A stretch of 64,000 nt of DNA from Tamarix chinensis. Taxonomy: Eukaryota; Streptophyta; Magnoliopsida; Caryophyllales; Tamaricaceae. A program made the position numbers and the translations under genes. This document shows positions 25,017-36,010 of the stretch, piece by piece. The notes under the pieces are model-generated. The model was not told the origin of the DNA, searched no databases, and saw nothing but the letters and a program-made list of their open reading frames with translations. The stretch lies in the NCBI GenBank assembly GCA_030549775.1, contig CM060175.1, positions 95,409,470-95,473,469 on the forward strand, in the 5' to 3' direction. The stretch's first letter is position 1. Each line of letters starts with the position of its first letter.

Positions 25017-28000
25017 GTGTAATATCCCAAAATTTTTACTAATCCTAATTTTAATTAATTAATATTTTTAACCTAATATGAATTTTAATTTTCATATCAT
25101 TATGTTCTTTTGACCTAACCTTAACCTTGGACAATTGATAAATAAAATTTTAGATTATTTCCCTAAATTTTAAACATAAACCTAATGTTAATCCTAACCT
25201 CAAAATTTTCTTTCCTCTCTTTCCTTTTTCTTTTGTCCCCCTTTTTCCCCCTTTTTCTTTTCCCTTTTATTTCTTTCTTTCTTTTATTCTCTCCCTTTCC
25301 TCCGGGTTGCACCCAACCCAACACATCTCCTTCCCTTGCCTCCATTCCCTTTTCCCTTTTACCCAAATAGGCCCTTACACCCCTTGCCCCGTCATCCTCC
25401 TCTCTTCCTTTTCTCAGCCATCACCCTACCACACCAACTCTCCTGCACTATGCATATCCTTTCAACCCTACCTGACGCCCTTTTCCACTCCCTCACCTGT
25501 ACCCCTCGCACGCCAAACTCAGCCCTTTCTCCTCACCTTCTCCTATTCCCTTCTTTTCCACTATCAACTTCCTTACCTCCCCCGAGCATGCATATATATG
25601 CATGCACGCTCTCCTCTACCTCCCCTTACGTCCTTTCCTTTCCCTTTCTCTCATCAAGAACTCAGTCAAGCCCTTTCCTCCCTTCTACTCTCTACTCTAT
25701 TTTTCATCACTACCCATCACCACTAACTCCACTACCAACCTGCCCTATTAACTCCATTGTTAACCTGTCTTCTTCCTCCTTATTGCCCTACCAACACCAG
25801 TGCCCCTTCCCTTCCTCCTCCTCCTTCTTTTTATTTTCCTTTCTCCTATTGAGAAACCCCAGTCACTTCTTGCTAGGTTTCGCCACCCCCATCACTGCCA
25901 ACACCACCACCACCACCATTGTTGAGCCCCTTCTCCCCTTCCCTCCCTACCATCAACCTTTCTTCCAACCTCCCCTTTCCTTCTCTCTTCTCTCCCCACC
26001 CTAGGCCCCAGCCATCAAGCACTACTAGCAGCTCCCTAGCACCAACCATTGTTAGTCCCCGCACCATACTACCACTATCCTTGTTACCAACTACCATCGG
26101 CTCCATCTTCACCACGCCACTACTATCACCACCATATTAACCATCATCCCCAACACCACACTACTACCACCTTTGTTGTCATCCATCATCAACCATCGCA
26201 ATGTTCACCACCACATCACCACCATGCACCACCCTTACACAAGCCTTCCACCTTTTCAATTATCTCTATTTTTTTTCTCCCTCTCTTTTGCCTTATTTTT
26301 TCCTAGATAATTTCCCTAATTCTAGTCTTGTATATTTTAACTTCTAGGTGATATTTCGATGGTATTGGAGGAAGAGTCATAGGACTTATATGATTAGAGA
26401 CTGGAGGTGCTTTGGTAAGGATACATGTCATAACTAGTCATTTTACATGCAATATGTGTATTTATATGTGATATCATGTTTGGATTTGTTATATCAATAA
26501 TATTATTATGATAATGATGTATATGTTGCATCGTATGATGAAAAAGTAAGAAAGATATAAAAGCATGCGTTTTGTGAATATTGTGGACTAGCATGAATCG
26601 GGATATATATATATATATATATATATATTGTTATTGTTATTTATGCATTTTATGATGATATTATATATTAGAGGTCAAAAAATTATTCATATTGGGACCC
26701 ACAAGTTTTTTGTGGAAATATGGGTATTTTAGCTATCTCAGGGGTAATTTAGTCAATATGGGTTAAAATAGAATATCAGGTATGTTAATGTGATGATTGG
26801 TTTAAAATATGTTAAGTTTATTATGTGGAGTGTTTGGATTGAATATGAATCATTTAAGTCCAATAAATGAAATGAAAAAAAAGGCTTTAAGTGTGAACAG
26901 TAATCCTAAGGGCTGAATATTTATTACATATGTAAAATATTGGAGTTTATCTTTAATTTTTTTTATATATTGTTGAAATTAGAATTTTGGGTATGAATAT
27001 TAAATTTGGTAGTTATATGAATCTCATGGGAAGAGTTATAATTTAATTGTAAAGCCAGGGTTTTGTGGGGAAAAGTGAATATTAACCCTAAAGATAGGCT
27101 ATTATCGTATGTTCAAAACTTGAGAGTTGAACATTAATTTATAGGTAAATTGTCAATAATAATATTTTAACAATGGGTATTAGAGTTAGTGATATAATGA
27201 TTATCAAGGGAAAAGTTATATATTTATGAAATCGAGGTTTATTAGGGGAAAATGTCTTTATCCTTAGGAGAAATGTATCGGTGATTATATGGTTGTATTT
27301 TATGTATTCAAATGAGTATGTTAAGATATATTATGTGCCTTATATGTCTACATATGTGTATTCATAAGGATGTTGAGATACAACACCATGAATAAGATAC
27401 TAATTACTCAAAGAGAAAGATTACCTGAGTTAGGGCTGAGATGTTATGTGTCCGCTCCACTAAATAATAATAGTGGCTTAAGTATATTTTTTCCTAAGAT
27501 GTGCTCCAGAATGTTTCACTAGTTTAAAAATAACAGGGTTCACGGGTTTAACGTAAATCAAAATATGATCTTGATTTAAGTAATAATGAATAAGATTTTA
27601 ATCATTTCAAATGAAAGATTAAGCGAGTTAAGATCAAGGTATCGTATCCATTCTACTGGAAGATAATAGTGGTTGAAGAATGTTTTACCCTAATAGGTGC
27701 TTCAGATAGTTCCACCGGTTTAAGTATATTGGTCAGGAGCATGTTGTATTGATAAATGTTGAGTTTGTTCCATCGAATATAATAGTGACAGAGTTGTGTA
27801 TTCTCTTGATATGTGCTTCAGTCCGTTACACTAGATTAAGAATAGTGGAGTCCCTAAACTTAACATAAATATGAATATGGATTATGACTGTATCTAATAA
27901 TGGACTGTATAATATGAATCAATCCTATCTTTCATCATATTATCATAATTATTGTGCTCACTTATAAGTTTTTATAGTTTATGTAATATGTATAGCCTAT

Positions 28001-28130
28001 GTATAACTGTATTGTTACATTACTCGGTATGTAGAGTAATGGTCATTTTTTTATCGGGCGGTGATCATTCCCACAAGCAAATTTGCCTTGTTTTATAGGT
28101 GATTTTTAATTTCTGCTTTTTATGTGCTTG
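25017..28130 (+). mobile_element. LTR-like copy of the Ty3/gypsy-associated family
   Basis: It starts TGTAATATCCCAAAATTTTT and contains, in order, an A/T-rich segment with CTAACC words, a long CT-rich tract (about 25.2-26.3 kb), the conserved GGTAAGGATACATGTCAT phrase near 26413, an (AT)n run at 26602-26628 and a hairpin-repeat cluster at 27420-27860. The right end shares the phrase TTTTTATGTGCTTG with a later copy (62.57 kb) and abuts the next LTR at 28131. The long frames in the CT-rich tract are low complexity and are not taken as genes. Confidence 0.65.
27420..27860 (+). repeat. Hairpin-repeat cluster in LTR copy (25.0-28.1 kb)
   Basis: Degenerate repeats of roughly 60-90 bp are built from the phrase CCACY-n-ATAATAGTGGCT followed by a short stem-loop. 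In the first unit CCACT pairs with AGTGG, and CTTA (27477-27480) pairs with TAAG (27495-27498). Later units in this copy are more decayed. Confidence 0.6.
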
Positions 28131-28429
28131 TGTAGTATCCTAAAATTTATTTAATATTAATACTAAGTAATTAATAGTTTAATCTTATCCTAATCTCGAG
28201 AAAATTATATTTTTACCTTACCCTAATTATGAATCTTAAATCTAAACATAGTTCTAATCTTTATTCCGAGTCATTAATATTTTTAACGTAAACCTAACCT
28301 TGGATGGTTGATGAATTAATTCTATCCTAATTACCTAATCTAAATTATTCATACATAATTCTAATCCTAACCCTAAACCCCCATGTTTTCCTTCTTCTTT
28401 TCTTTACCTTTTTCTTGTTCTCCCAACTT

Positions 28430-28475
28430 CCTTCTTCTTCTTCTTCTTCTTCTTCTTCTTCTTCTTCTTCTTCTT

Positions 28476-28505
<30 letters not shown>
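28430..28505 (+). repeat. (CTT)n microsatellite
   Basis: About 25 perfect CTT units sit at the start of the CT-rich tract of the LTR that begins at 28131. The poly-leucine frame across it is a by-product of the repeat. Confidence 0.95.
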
Positions 28506-28506
<1 letters not shown>

Positions 28507-29607
28507 TTCATCTTCTTTTTGTGTGTTTTTGGCCTCCTCGACCATTTTCCTTCAGTCAAGATTCTAACCCTACAAACTATCTATCCTAAAATCACCACCA
28601 CCACCATCACCTCTCCAAATATCTAGTATAGGACATTGAAAATTTGCCCCAAAATCCCCCTAATCCTTCCCTCTACACCCACTTCCCTTGCATTACCTTT
28701 TCTATCATCCTACACCTTTCACACCACCTATTCTCTATATATGCCCCTTAACTCTCTCTCCTCATCTCACTTAATGCCTCACCAAACTGTTATGAGACTC
28801 CCTCTCCCTTCTCTCAGATTTCTTGTGCATCAATTGACCGAAATTCGCCATTGTAACACCCCTAAATGTACCAACTAAAACTTTTCATTTTTAAAAGTTA
28901 AATGCATAAGCTAAAACAATAAATCATCTATTGTTTTGTTGCCAAATGCTAAGGCTAAAACGTTATATCACTTAAAGTAACAACACAATTGTAAATAAGA
29001 GTAGTGAGAGAGTTAAAGTAATTTAATGACATTTCAAATAGAACCAACTATCATTTGTTACAAAAAGTCAGTGAAAGGAAATACATAAAGATCGTAAAAC
29101 ATACAAAATCTTTTAGTTCAAAAGACACCAGACGGAACACTGGATAATCCTACACTCTCAATCTGTAGGATAGCCTTGAACAGATCTTGCAAGCTAACAT
29201 ATAAAGATCATTGTCTATTGAATAAAGTGGGGACCCGAGAAAGGAATCCTTCAATACAATGGTACTGAGCAACCTATTATACAAGAATAATATGCAAGGT
29301 CAGCATGGAACACATAAAATGCATCACAACAATATACGAACATATAATTATGCATATACTAATTGAAATATGATAATCATTCACATAATTGCATAGCATC
29401 AATACCATATGCTACCAATGAACGTTTATCTGGAAATAACCAAAACTTACCAACAAAGCATCTAATATATACTAGTTGCAATATAATTAGAAAGCAACAT
29501 CATTTCCAAGTTATAACCATAGTCACAATTCTCATTATCAAACCCACAACTTCTCATAACACAGGTAGTCTCATCAACACAACCAATAACAACACACATC
29601 ATCACAG

Positions 29608-29716
29608 GCAGGCAAAAATGTTACTACTATATCATAGATAGGCACAAAGGCTACTACCGAATCATAGATAGGTACAAAGGCTACTATCAAACCATAGGTA
29701 AGTACAAAGGATACTA
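29608..29716 (+). repeat. ~31-bp tandem repeats interrupted by an insertion
   Basis: Three to four units of the type GGTACAAAGGCTACTATC plus AATCATAGATA run up to 29716. A further unit, GGCATAAAAGCTACTACC, resumes at about 34379. The array is therefore split by the plus-strand LTR copy between these points, which supports that copy being an insertion. Confidence 0.7.
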
Positions 29717-30254
29717 TATAATACCTCAAATTTTTATAACCCTAAATTATAACGTTTAGCCTTTTATCCAAAAAAAAATTAATATTTAAATATTAATTTA
29801 ATTATTTTCTCAACCTTTGACCTACAAATCTAGATAAATTATTTAATAAATTAATATAAATATTTTATCTTACTCTTTTTATTTAAATAAACCCTAAAAC
29901 CCATAATTTTACCAAAATTATTTTTCTTAATTTGATACCCTAATTATTGGACAAAGTAATACAATATTATCCTAATAAACCTAAATGTAATCTAATTTTT
30001 AATTATAACCCTAAATCTATTTCCCTTTTTTTTCTTCCTTTTCCTTTTTCTTCCTTTTCCCTTTTCTCTTTTTTTCCCTCCCTCCTTTTCTGTCTTATCT
30101 GGTTAACTCGTTTCCCCCCTCTTTTCCTTCTTCCCGTGCTATCCCAACACCCTCCTTTTCTTTCTTTCCTCCTCCTCTTCCTCCTCCTCCTTCTTCTTCT
30201 TTCCATGCAGGACCAGCTCTTCTCTTTTCCTTTTCTTTCCTCACGCCCCAATAG

Positions 30255-30899
30255 TAGGGATAGCAATGGGTCTCAGACCAAACCCAGACTCGCTAGACCT
30301 ACCTCATTTTTAGTGAGTTAGTAGGTCTAGATCTATAATTTTTGAATCTGACGGGTCTAGGTCTATATGTACCTAAATGAGTATGAGTTTGGGTATAGTA
30401 GTTCCAAACCCATACCCGTTTAATATGTGTGTGTATTATATAGATATGCATATATAAATGCATATTAATAATATGTATGCCATCATTATGGTAATTTTAT
30501 ATGAGCTCCTTATTTATTTTTTAATTTTATTTTTGTATATTTACTTTATAAGTAATATGTATAATATTTTACTCCAAAATCATTAAAACACCATTTAAAA
30601 GGTTAATGTAACTATTTTAAAATATTTATTTTTTCACTTGGAGGATTTTTTATCACAAAAAATATATATTAAGATATATAAAACATGAATGTATTTATAT
30701 TTATATAAATTATTAAATATTTTTTTTAAAAAAAATGGTCGGACCCATTTAGGACATATTTATCCGTTAGACCTAGTGGATTTGGGTTTGAGTCTAAACT
30801 TTTAAGATCAGGTGAGTTTGGGTTAGGTTTAGGTAATATAAACGGGTCTGGGTCTGGGTCTGGCTGAAACCGACCCAAACTCGAACCCTTTCCATCCTA
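30255..30899. mobile_element. hAT-like MITE (TAGGGATAGCAA end)
   Basis: The left end TAGGGATAGCAATGGGT and the inverse of ACCCTTTCCATCCTA resemble each other with a small gap. Flanking 8-mers CCCAATAG and CTCATCAG match at five of eight, as expected of an old hAT duplication. Both subterminal regions contain GGGTCTGG / AGACCCA words. It belongs to the same end-type as the MITE at 16166-16575. It has no coding capacity. Confidence 0.62.
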
Positions 30900-31232
30900 C
30901 TCATCAGCCAACCCAATCTCCTCTCTTCTCCTCCTTTCCTCATTTACACCCCTGCACCCAAAAACACCTGTACCTCTCCACCCCCTGCACACAACATGCC
31001 TATGCCCTGCATGCTTGCGTAACCATTTTTCCATTCTCGTTCAAACCATGCCTGCACCACCTCCCTCCTCGCTCGCCTTTCCTTCCCTTTCTAGCCCTTG
31101 CAACACCATTTTCCTCTACCTACACTGACAAAACCTATAATGCCCTTGTTTGCCAGTAGTCAGCTTTGTAACGCCCCTGTCTTGCCTGTCTGTCTCCCTA
31201 TAACTCTCCCCTATCGTCCTCATGCCTAAGGC

Positions 31233-31270
31233 CCCCTCCTCCTCCTCCTCCTCCTCCTCTTCTTCTTCCC
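31233..31270 (+). repeat. (TCC)n/(TTC)n microsatellite
   Basis: A run of CTC/TCC units grades into TTC units in the CT-rich tract of the LTR copy. Confidence 0.9.
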
Positions 31271-31408
31271 TTCTTTATTTTGCCCCGCCTCCTCTCCCCA
31301 CCTCCTTTCTTTCTTTCTTTCTTCTTCCCTGCCTCTATTTTTCCTCACCATCATTTGCAACAACATCCATCACCTCCACCACCATCCCAACCTCCACTAT
31401 CAGCCACC

Positions 31409-31752
31409 TTCATCTTCCCTCCTTCTTCCTCCTCCTCCATCACTATATTTTCCTTTATTTCCTCACCTGCGGCACTTCTTTCCGATCTCTGCCCCTGTCA
31501 CCAATCACAATCCTCACATCTTCGCCCTTCCCTCCTTCTTCCCCCTCCTCCATCACCATATTTTCCTTTATTTCCTCACCTACGGCACTTCTTGCTGATC
31601 CCTACCCCTATCACCAATCACAACCCTCGCGTCTACGCCCTTCCCTCCTTCTTCCCCCTCCTCCATCACCATATTTTCCTTTATTTCCTCACCTGTGGCA
31701 CTTCCTACTAATCCCTACCCATTTGTCACCAATCACAACCCTCGTATCTAAG
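31409..31752 (+). repeat. Three tandem copies of a 113-bp unit
   Basis: The anchor word CCCTCCTTCTTCC recurs at 31417, 31530 and 31643, a constant 113-bp spacing. It is followed each time by CATATTTTCCTTTATTTCC and GGCACTTC. Copies are very similar. Because 113 is not a multiple of three, the repeated peptide appears in different frames, which argues against coding. Confidence 0.85.
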
Positions 31753-32182
31753 CCCAAGGCAACGCCAATTTTTTCCATTGCCACCCCCTCCACTTAAAGC
31801 CACCACCTCCTCCACCCTATAGCCTCCCTACACAAGCCAAACCGCCACCTCAACACCACTATCCACCTTCCTAGAGCCCTTGCATCCATCCCCTCTCCTT
31901 GAAACATTACCCTGCCTCCACCATCTTCTCCCGGCCGCCTCATCCCCACTAAATTTCCTCAACCACCATAACTCCTCCAAGCTAGCCTTCCTCCAATAGC
32001 AACTACCATCCTCCTACACCATCACCCTACTGTAATACCCTGAGTCGATACGATCGCATAGGAGATACCTTGGAGTGATGTTTGATTAATAGGCTGGCCC
32101 CATAGATCAATACGAGACCTTTTAATGCACTTTGTTATCACTCATGTGCTTCTTGAGAAATTTTCAAAAAAATTTCGAAACT

Positions 32183-32249
32183 TTCCAGGAGGGTCACTCA
32201 TCCTAAAATTTACTCCACGACCAACACGCTTAACTGTGGAGTTCTTAGG
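32183..32249 (-). promoter_or_regulatory. 5S rRNA-like Pol III internal promoter, Cassandra 3' LTR
   Basis: The minus strand shows AGTTAAGCGTG (box A) and AGGATGAGTGACC (box C) with roughly 5S-like order and spacing. Box A is intact here, while box C has one change from GGATGGGTGACC. Confidence 0.8.
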
Positions 32250-32633
32250 ACGAAATCACCAAAAAGATGGTATACCATGTTGATATAAGTAGTCAAATCA
32301 ATCCTTATAACTCTCCACTCAATTTAGGGTATTACATTCATCCACACTCAAAGAACGCAACATCCTCGTTATACCTCAACCACTAACTGTCTCAATACAG
32401 TTTATCCCAAGAATTGTCCTACTAGGTGGCTAACTAGCTCATTCAAAGTTAGCTCACGGTTATGGTTTCACTTTGATACCATTTTTAACACCCCGAGTCA
32501 ATACGACCACACGAGGGCTACCATGGAGTGCTTTCCGATTGATTGGCTAGTCCCACAGATTAACAGGAGTCCTTTCATCATGATTTGTCCTTACTCATGT
32601 GCTTTTCGATAAATTTTTAAAAATTTTCCGAAA

Positions 32634-32700
32634 CTTCCTAGGAGGGTCACCCATCCTAAAAATTTCTCCACAGCCAGCACTCTTAACTGTGGAATTCTTA
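32634..32700 (-). promoter_or_regulatory. 5S rRNA-like Pol III internal promoter, Cassandra 5' LTR
   Basis: The minus strand shows AGTTAAGAGTGCTGG (box A with one change) and an exact GGATGGGTGACC (box C). The two LTRs thus carry complementary single changes in the two boxes. Confidence 0.8.
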
Positions 32701-33491
32701 ATATGGAATCACCAAAAAGATGGTATACCGTGTTGATATAAATAGCTAGATCAATCCTTATAACACTCCACTCAATTTAGGGTATTACACCTAAGCCACC
32801 CCATCATCACCTCCCTTCTTCTTCTTCTCCTTTCCCTTCTTTACACCCCCTTTTCTATAGCCTGTGCCGCCGTTGTCACCACCTACAAACCTCCTACACC
32901 AAACCACCCAACCACTACCATCTCCACCCCCACCTCCTACACCCAATGACTGAATCAACACCGCTCAACCACCACCTCTAACCATTACCAATTGAACCAT
33001 CTACCCCTCTATTCGTGCATGGCTCACGCTGCACATGTAGTGGAAGTTATGTTTTGATTTTAAAATTAATTTGGTAATGTTTAATATATAAGGGTAGTTT
33101 GGTAAAATTATATTTAATAAATATTTTTAATAAAAATTATTATTTTATTGATCAAATATTAATATGGTATTTGTGATATTATTTTTAGGTATAAAATTTT
33201 TATTAGCTGAGCTTGATAATTTTTAGGTAGTTACTAGTAAATTTTATTTTTGCTAGAAATTAGGTAACATTTATACTCCGCTAAAATATTTGGATATCAT
33301 ATGATAGTACATTAGGGATTTGGCATATAATTTGTGTTAGGCATTACTTGTTACAAATAATTATTTGATTATTACTGTGATCATGAAAAATTAAAAAAGA
33401 AGGCATGTTATCCTGTATAAAATATCATGTGTACAAAAGTGTGGTTAAAATGAGTTTAATGTTGGGAAGTGATGTTGTATGATATGTACAT

Positions 33492-33949
33492 GTGAAAATG
33501 TTAGGTTAGGTATATTTAGATACACTTGTAGCAAAATTATTACTACCATGTGCCCTAGGAAAAATTTGGTCATTTAAGCATATCATGATATTTAACATTA
33601 ACCAGGATGCCTAATGTGTTATAAATATTTCTAAGAATGGTGGTAGGGATTTGTTGCCTTAGAAATACATATTTTAGCATGACTATCAATATTATATGGT
33701 CTAGGGATATTTTGGTATATGTGAAAATGTTAGGTTAGGTATATTTAGATACACTTGTAGCAAAATTATTACTACCATGTGCCCTAGGGGCAATTTGGCC
33801 ATGTAAGCATATCATGATATTTAACCTTAACCGGGATGCCTAATATGTTATAAATATTTCTAAGAATGGTGGTAGGGATTTGTTGTCTTAGAAGTACATG
33901 TTTTAGCATGACTATCAATATTATATGGTCTAGGGATATTTTAGTAATT
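33492..33949 (+). repeat. 229-bp tandem duplication
   Basis: GTGAAAATGTTAGGTTAGGT occurs at 33492 and 33721, and the following ~229 bp match closely, including CACTTGTAGCAAAATTATTA and GAATGGTGGTAGGGATTTG. This is a recent local duplication inside the plus-strand LTR copy. Confidence 0.9.
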
Positions 33950-34375
33950 ATGAGTGTACCGTGATGATTATTTTAATAAGCACACATGATAAGTATTATT
34001 TGATATTAAGTATGAGAATAAGGGTTTTGTTATTTTAGATACACCTATTTCAACATAATCATTATACTGTATGACCTAAGGGTATTTTGGTAATATGGAG
34101 TGTACCATGATAAATATTCTAATAACCATACATGATATGTGTTATTCATTGTTAAGCATGGGAATAGGGGTTTGGTTGTATTAGATAAACCTATTTCAAC
34201 ATGATTATTATTATTGTATAGTATAGGGGTATTTTGGTAAGTTAGAGTGTACCATGATGAATATTCAAATAAACATGTATGATATGTGTTATTTGTTGTT
34301 AAACATGATAATTGAGATTTTTTTGTATTAGATATACATGTTGCAACATGATTATTATTATTGTATGGTATTAAA
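33700..34375 (+). repeat. ~140-150-bp tandem repeat array (left arm)
   Basis: Units contain RGGGTATTTTGGTAAT, GAGTGTACCATGATGAATAT, CATGATATGTGTTAT and TTAGATACACCTATTTCAAC. Anchors near 33939, 34077 and 34226 give spacings of about 140-150 bp. The same units occur inverted at 35.25-36.0 kb. Confidence 0.8.
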
Positions 34376-34380
34376 GGTAG

Positions 34381-35250
34381 GCATAAAAGCTACTACCAAG
34401 TAACCCAATAATCATTTTTATTTTTATTTACTTGAGGGGAGATCAGGAAAACCCAGAGATACTAAGGTACCCCAGTCATATCGGTGCATAAGGGCAGCAC
34501 AGTATCCTATCGACTATTAACCTAAGGATGCAAAGGTACCCTAATCACACTAGTACGTAAAGACACCCTGGTCTCACGGGTACACAATGGTATACAATAC
34601 CGATTAGGATACTTAATATATAAGTATGCATACCCCCTAATTAGATCCGTAAAGCTAAATAGAGTTGCCATAGGACATGGCTAGGGTACTAAGGCATACA
34701 AGTAAAATTTATAAACAATCGTGGGTTAAATCACGTATTTAGGATAGCAACCCCTAAAGAGCCACCATTCCTAATCTTGAAGTCTTTCACTTTATATATT
34801 AGTATTTTATAAGGGTGATCACGAAAACACATATTCATCACATAGATCTAATTCTTCATACTTAACCATTTTTATTCATTTCCAAAAATTCTAAGACAAC
34901 CATAATCAAGATCATTATCAATGTCAACATCATAAATTTACTAAGGTCATCACAAACTTAATTACTTACACTCATGCACTTTAGGTAAAAAATAACAAAA
35001 ATACCCCTATGGCTAAAGTTACCACTTTACCATCTATTTCCATTAAAGATACCATTTTATTTATCCACTTGCCATAAAAAGGATAATATACCATAATTGA
35101 ATTACTATCATATAATATAATTAAATTACCAGACACACCAAATGACCATTTTTCCCTTATACACTTTTCTGCACGTAAAATCTTAACATGCACTTCTAGA
35201 ACATCAAAACACATATTCTCATGCTTAACAACAAGTAATACACATCTTGC
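34381..35250 (-). other. Spacer between inverted arms: part of the minus-strand solo LTR
   Basis: Includes several GGTACCCTAATCACAC / GTACGTAAAGACACCCTGG-type words that look like decayed versions of the stem-loop repeats found in related LTRs, then AT-rich sequence. No gene was seen. Confidence 0.5.
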
Positions 35251-36010
35251 ATGTTTATGATAATAATCATTATGGCATACCCTGAATTACCAAAATACCC
35301 CTATATCATACAATAATAATAATCATGTTGAAACATGTGTATCTAGTACAACAAAACCTTATTCTCATGCTTAACAATGAATAACACATATTATGCATAT
35401 TTATTAGAATATTCATCATGGTACACTCCAAATTACCAAAATATCCCTAGGTCATACAATAATAATAATTATGCTGAAACAGGTGTTTCTAAAACACCAA
35501 AACCTTATTCTCATGCTTAACAATGAATAACACATATTATGCATGTTTGTTAGAATATTCATCATGGTACACTTTAAATTACCAAAATACCCTTAGGCTA
35601 TACAATAATAATACTTATGCTAAAACAAGTGTATCTAAAACAACAAAAACCCTATTCTCATGCTTAATAATGAAAAACACCAATCATGCATGTTTATTAG
35701 AATATCCATCATAGTACACTCCAAATTACCTAAATACACCCTATATCAGATAATAGTGATAATAATGTTGAAACATGTGTTTCTAAAACAGCAAAACCCC
35801 TATTCTTATACTTGACATCAAATAATACTTATCATGCATATTTATTAAAATAATCATCATATCACACTCAAAATTACCAAAATACTCCTAGACCGTATAA
35901 TATTAATAATCATGCTAAAATATGTGTTTCTAAAATAACAAATCACCTACTACTATTCTTAGTAATAATTATAACGCATTAGGCATTCTAGTTAAGGTTA
36001 AATATTATGA
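35250..36010 (-). repeat. ~147-bp tandem repeat array (right, inverted arm)
   Basis: ATTACCAAAATACCCCT-like anchors at about 35290, 35436, 35582, 35728 and 35877 are spaced 146-149 bp. Each unit also has GTGTATCTAAAACAACAAAACC, CTTATTCTCATGCTTAACA and TTATGCATGTTTATTAGAAT-type words. It is the reverse complement of the array at 33.7-34.4 kb. Confidence 0.85.

Larger units (their letters stand above)
32031..32789 (-). mobile_element. Cassandra TRIM retrotransposon with 5S rRNA-like LTRs
   Basis: Two 306-bp LTRs (32031-32336 and 32484-32789) flank a ~147-bp interior. The element reads on the minus strand. Each LTR begins TGTAATACCCTAAATTGAG, and next to the upstream LTR the interior carries ATGGTATCAAAGTG, a good initiator tRNA-Met primer-binding site. 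Within each LTR the minus strand has 5S rRNA-like AACTCCACAGTTAAGCGTG, then AGGATGAGTGACCCTCCTGG (the second copy has AGGATGGGTGACCC), corresponding to the box A and box C region of 5S genes. Flanks CCTAC / CCTAA suggest the 5-bp duplication. There is no coding capacity, as is normal for Cassandra. The LTRs have diverged at many positions, so the insertion is not recent. Confidence 0.92.
29717..34380 (+). mobile_element. Truncated plus-strand LTR copy inside the minus-strand solo LTR
   Basis: It begins TATAATACCTCAAATTTTT, followed by AACCCTAAAT and a CT-rich tract. Over its first 350 bp it is clearly similar to the reverse complement of 46704 downward. It carries a MITE (30255-30899), a 113-bp tandem repeat, a Cassandra TRIM and, from about 33.05 kb, a long AT-rich arm with tandem units. 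It ends abruptly at about 34380 inside those tandem units, without the GGGTGTTACA end. Right boundary and target duplication are unresolved. Confidence 0.6.

Noticed and set aside
25336..26004. 222-residue plus-strand frame
   Set aside because: Again a translation of the LTR pyrimidine tract; no domain, biased composition, not conserved between copies.
28365..28380. Interstitial telomere repeat
   Set aside because: Only one or two degenerate CCCTAA units, recurring at a fixed place in LTR copies; a telobox-like motif, not a telomeric array.
28383..28589. Poly-leucine frame
   Set aside because: Produced by the (CTT)n microsatellite.
31222..31797. 191-residue frame with repeated peptide
   Set aside because: The repeat unit is 113 bp, not a multiple of three, so the peptide shifts frame between copies; no coding constraint.
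32183..32700. Genuine 5S rRNA genes
   Set aside because: Only the box A-box C part resembles 5S, it is embedded in two LTRs with a primer-binding site, and it has diverged from 5S outside the boxes.
33700..36010. CRISPR-like array
   Set aside because: Units are ~147 bp with no short conserved repeat/spacer structure, in a plant LTR context.
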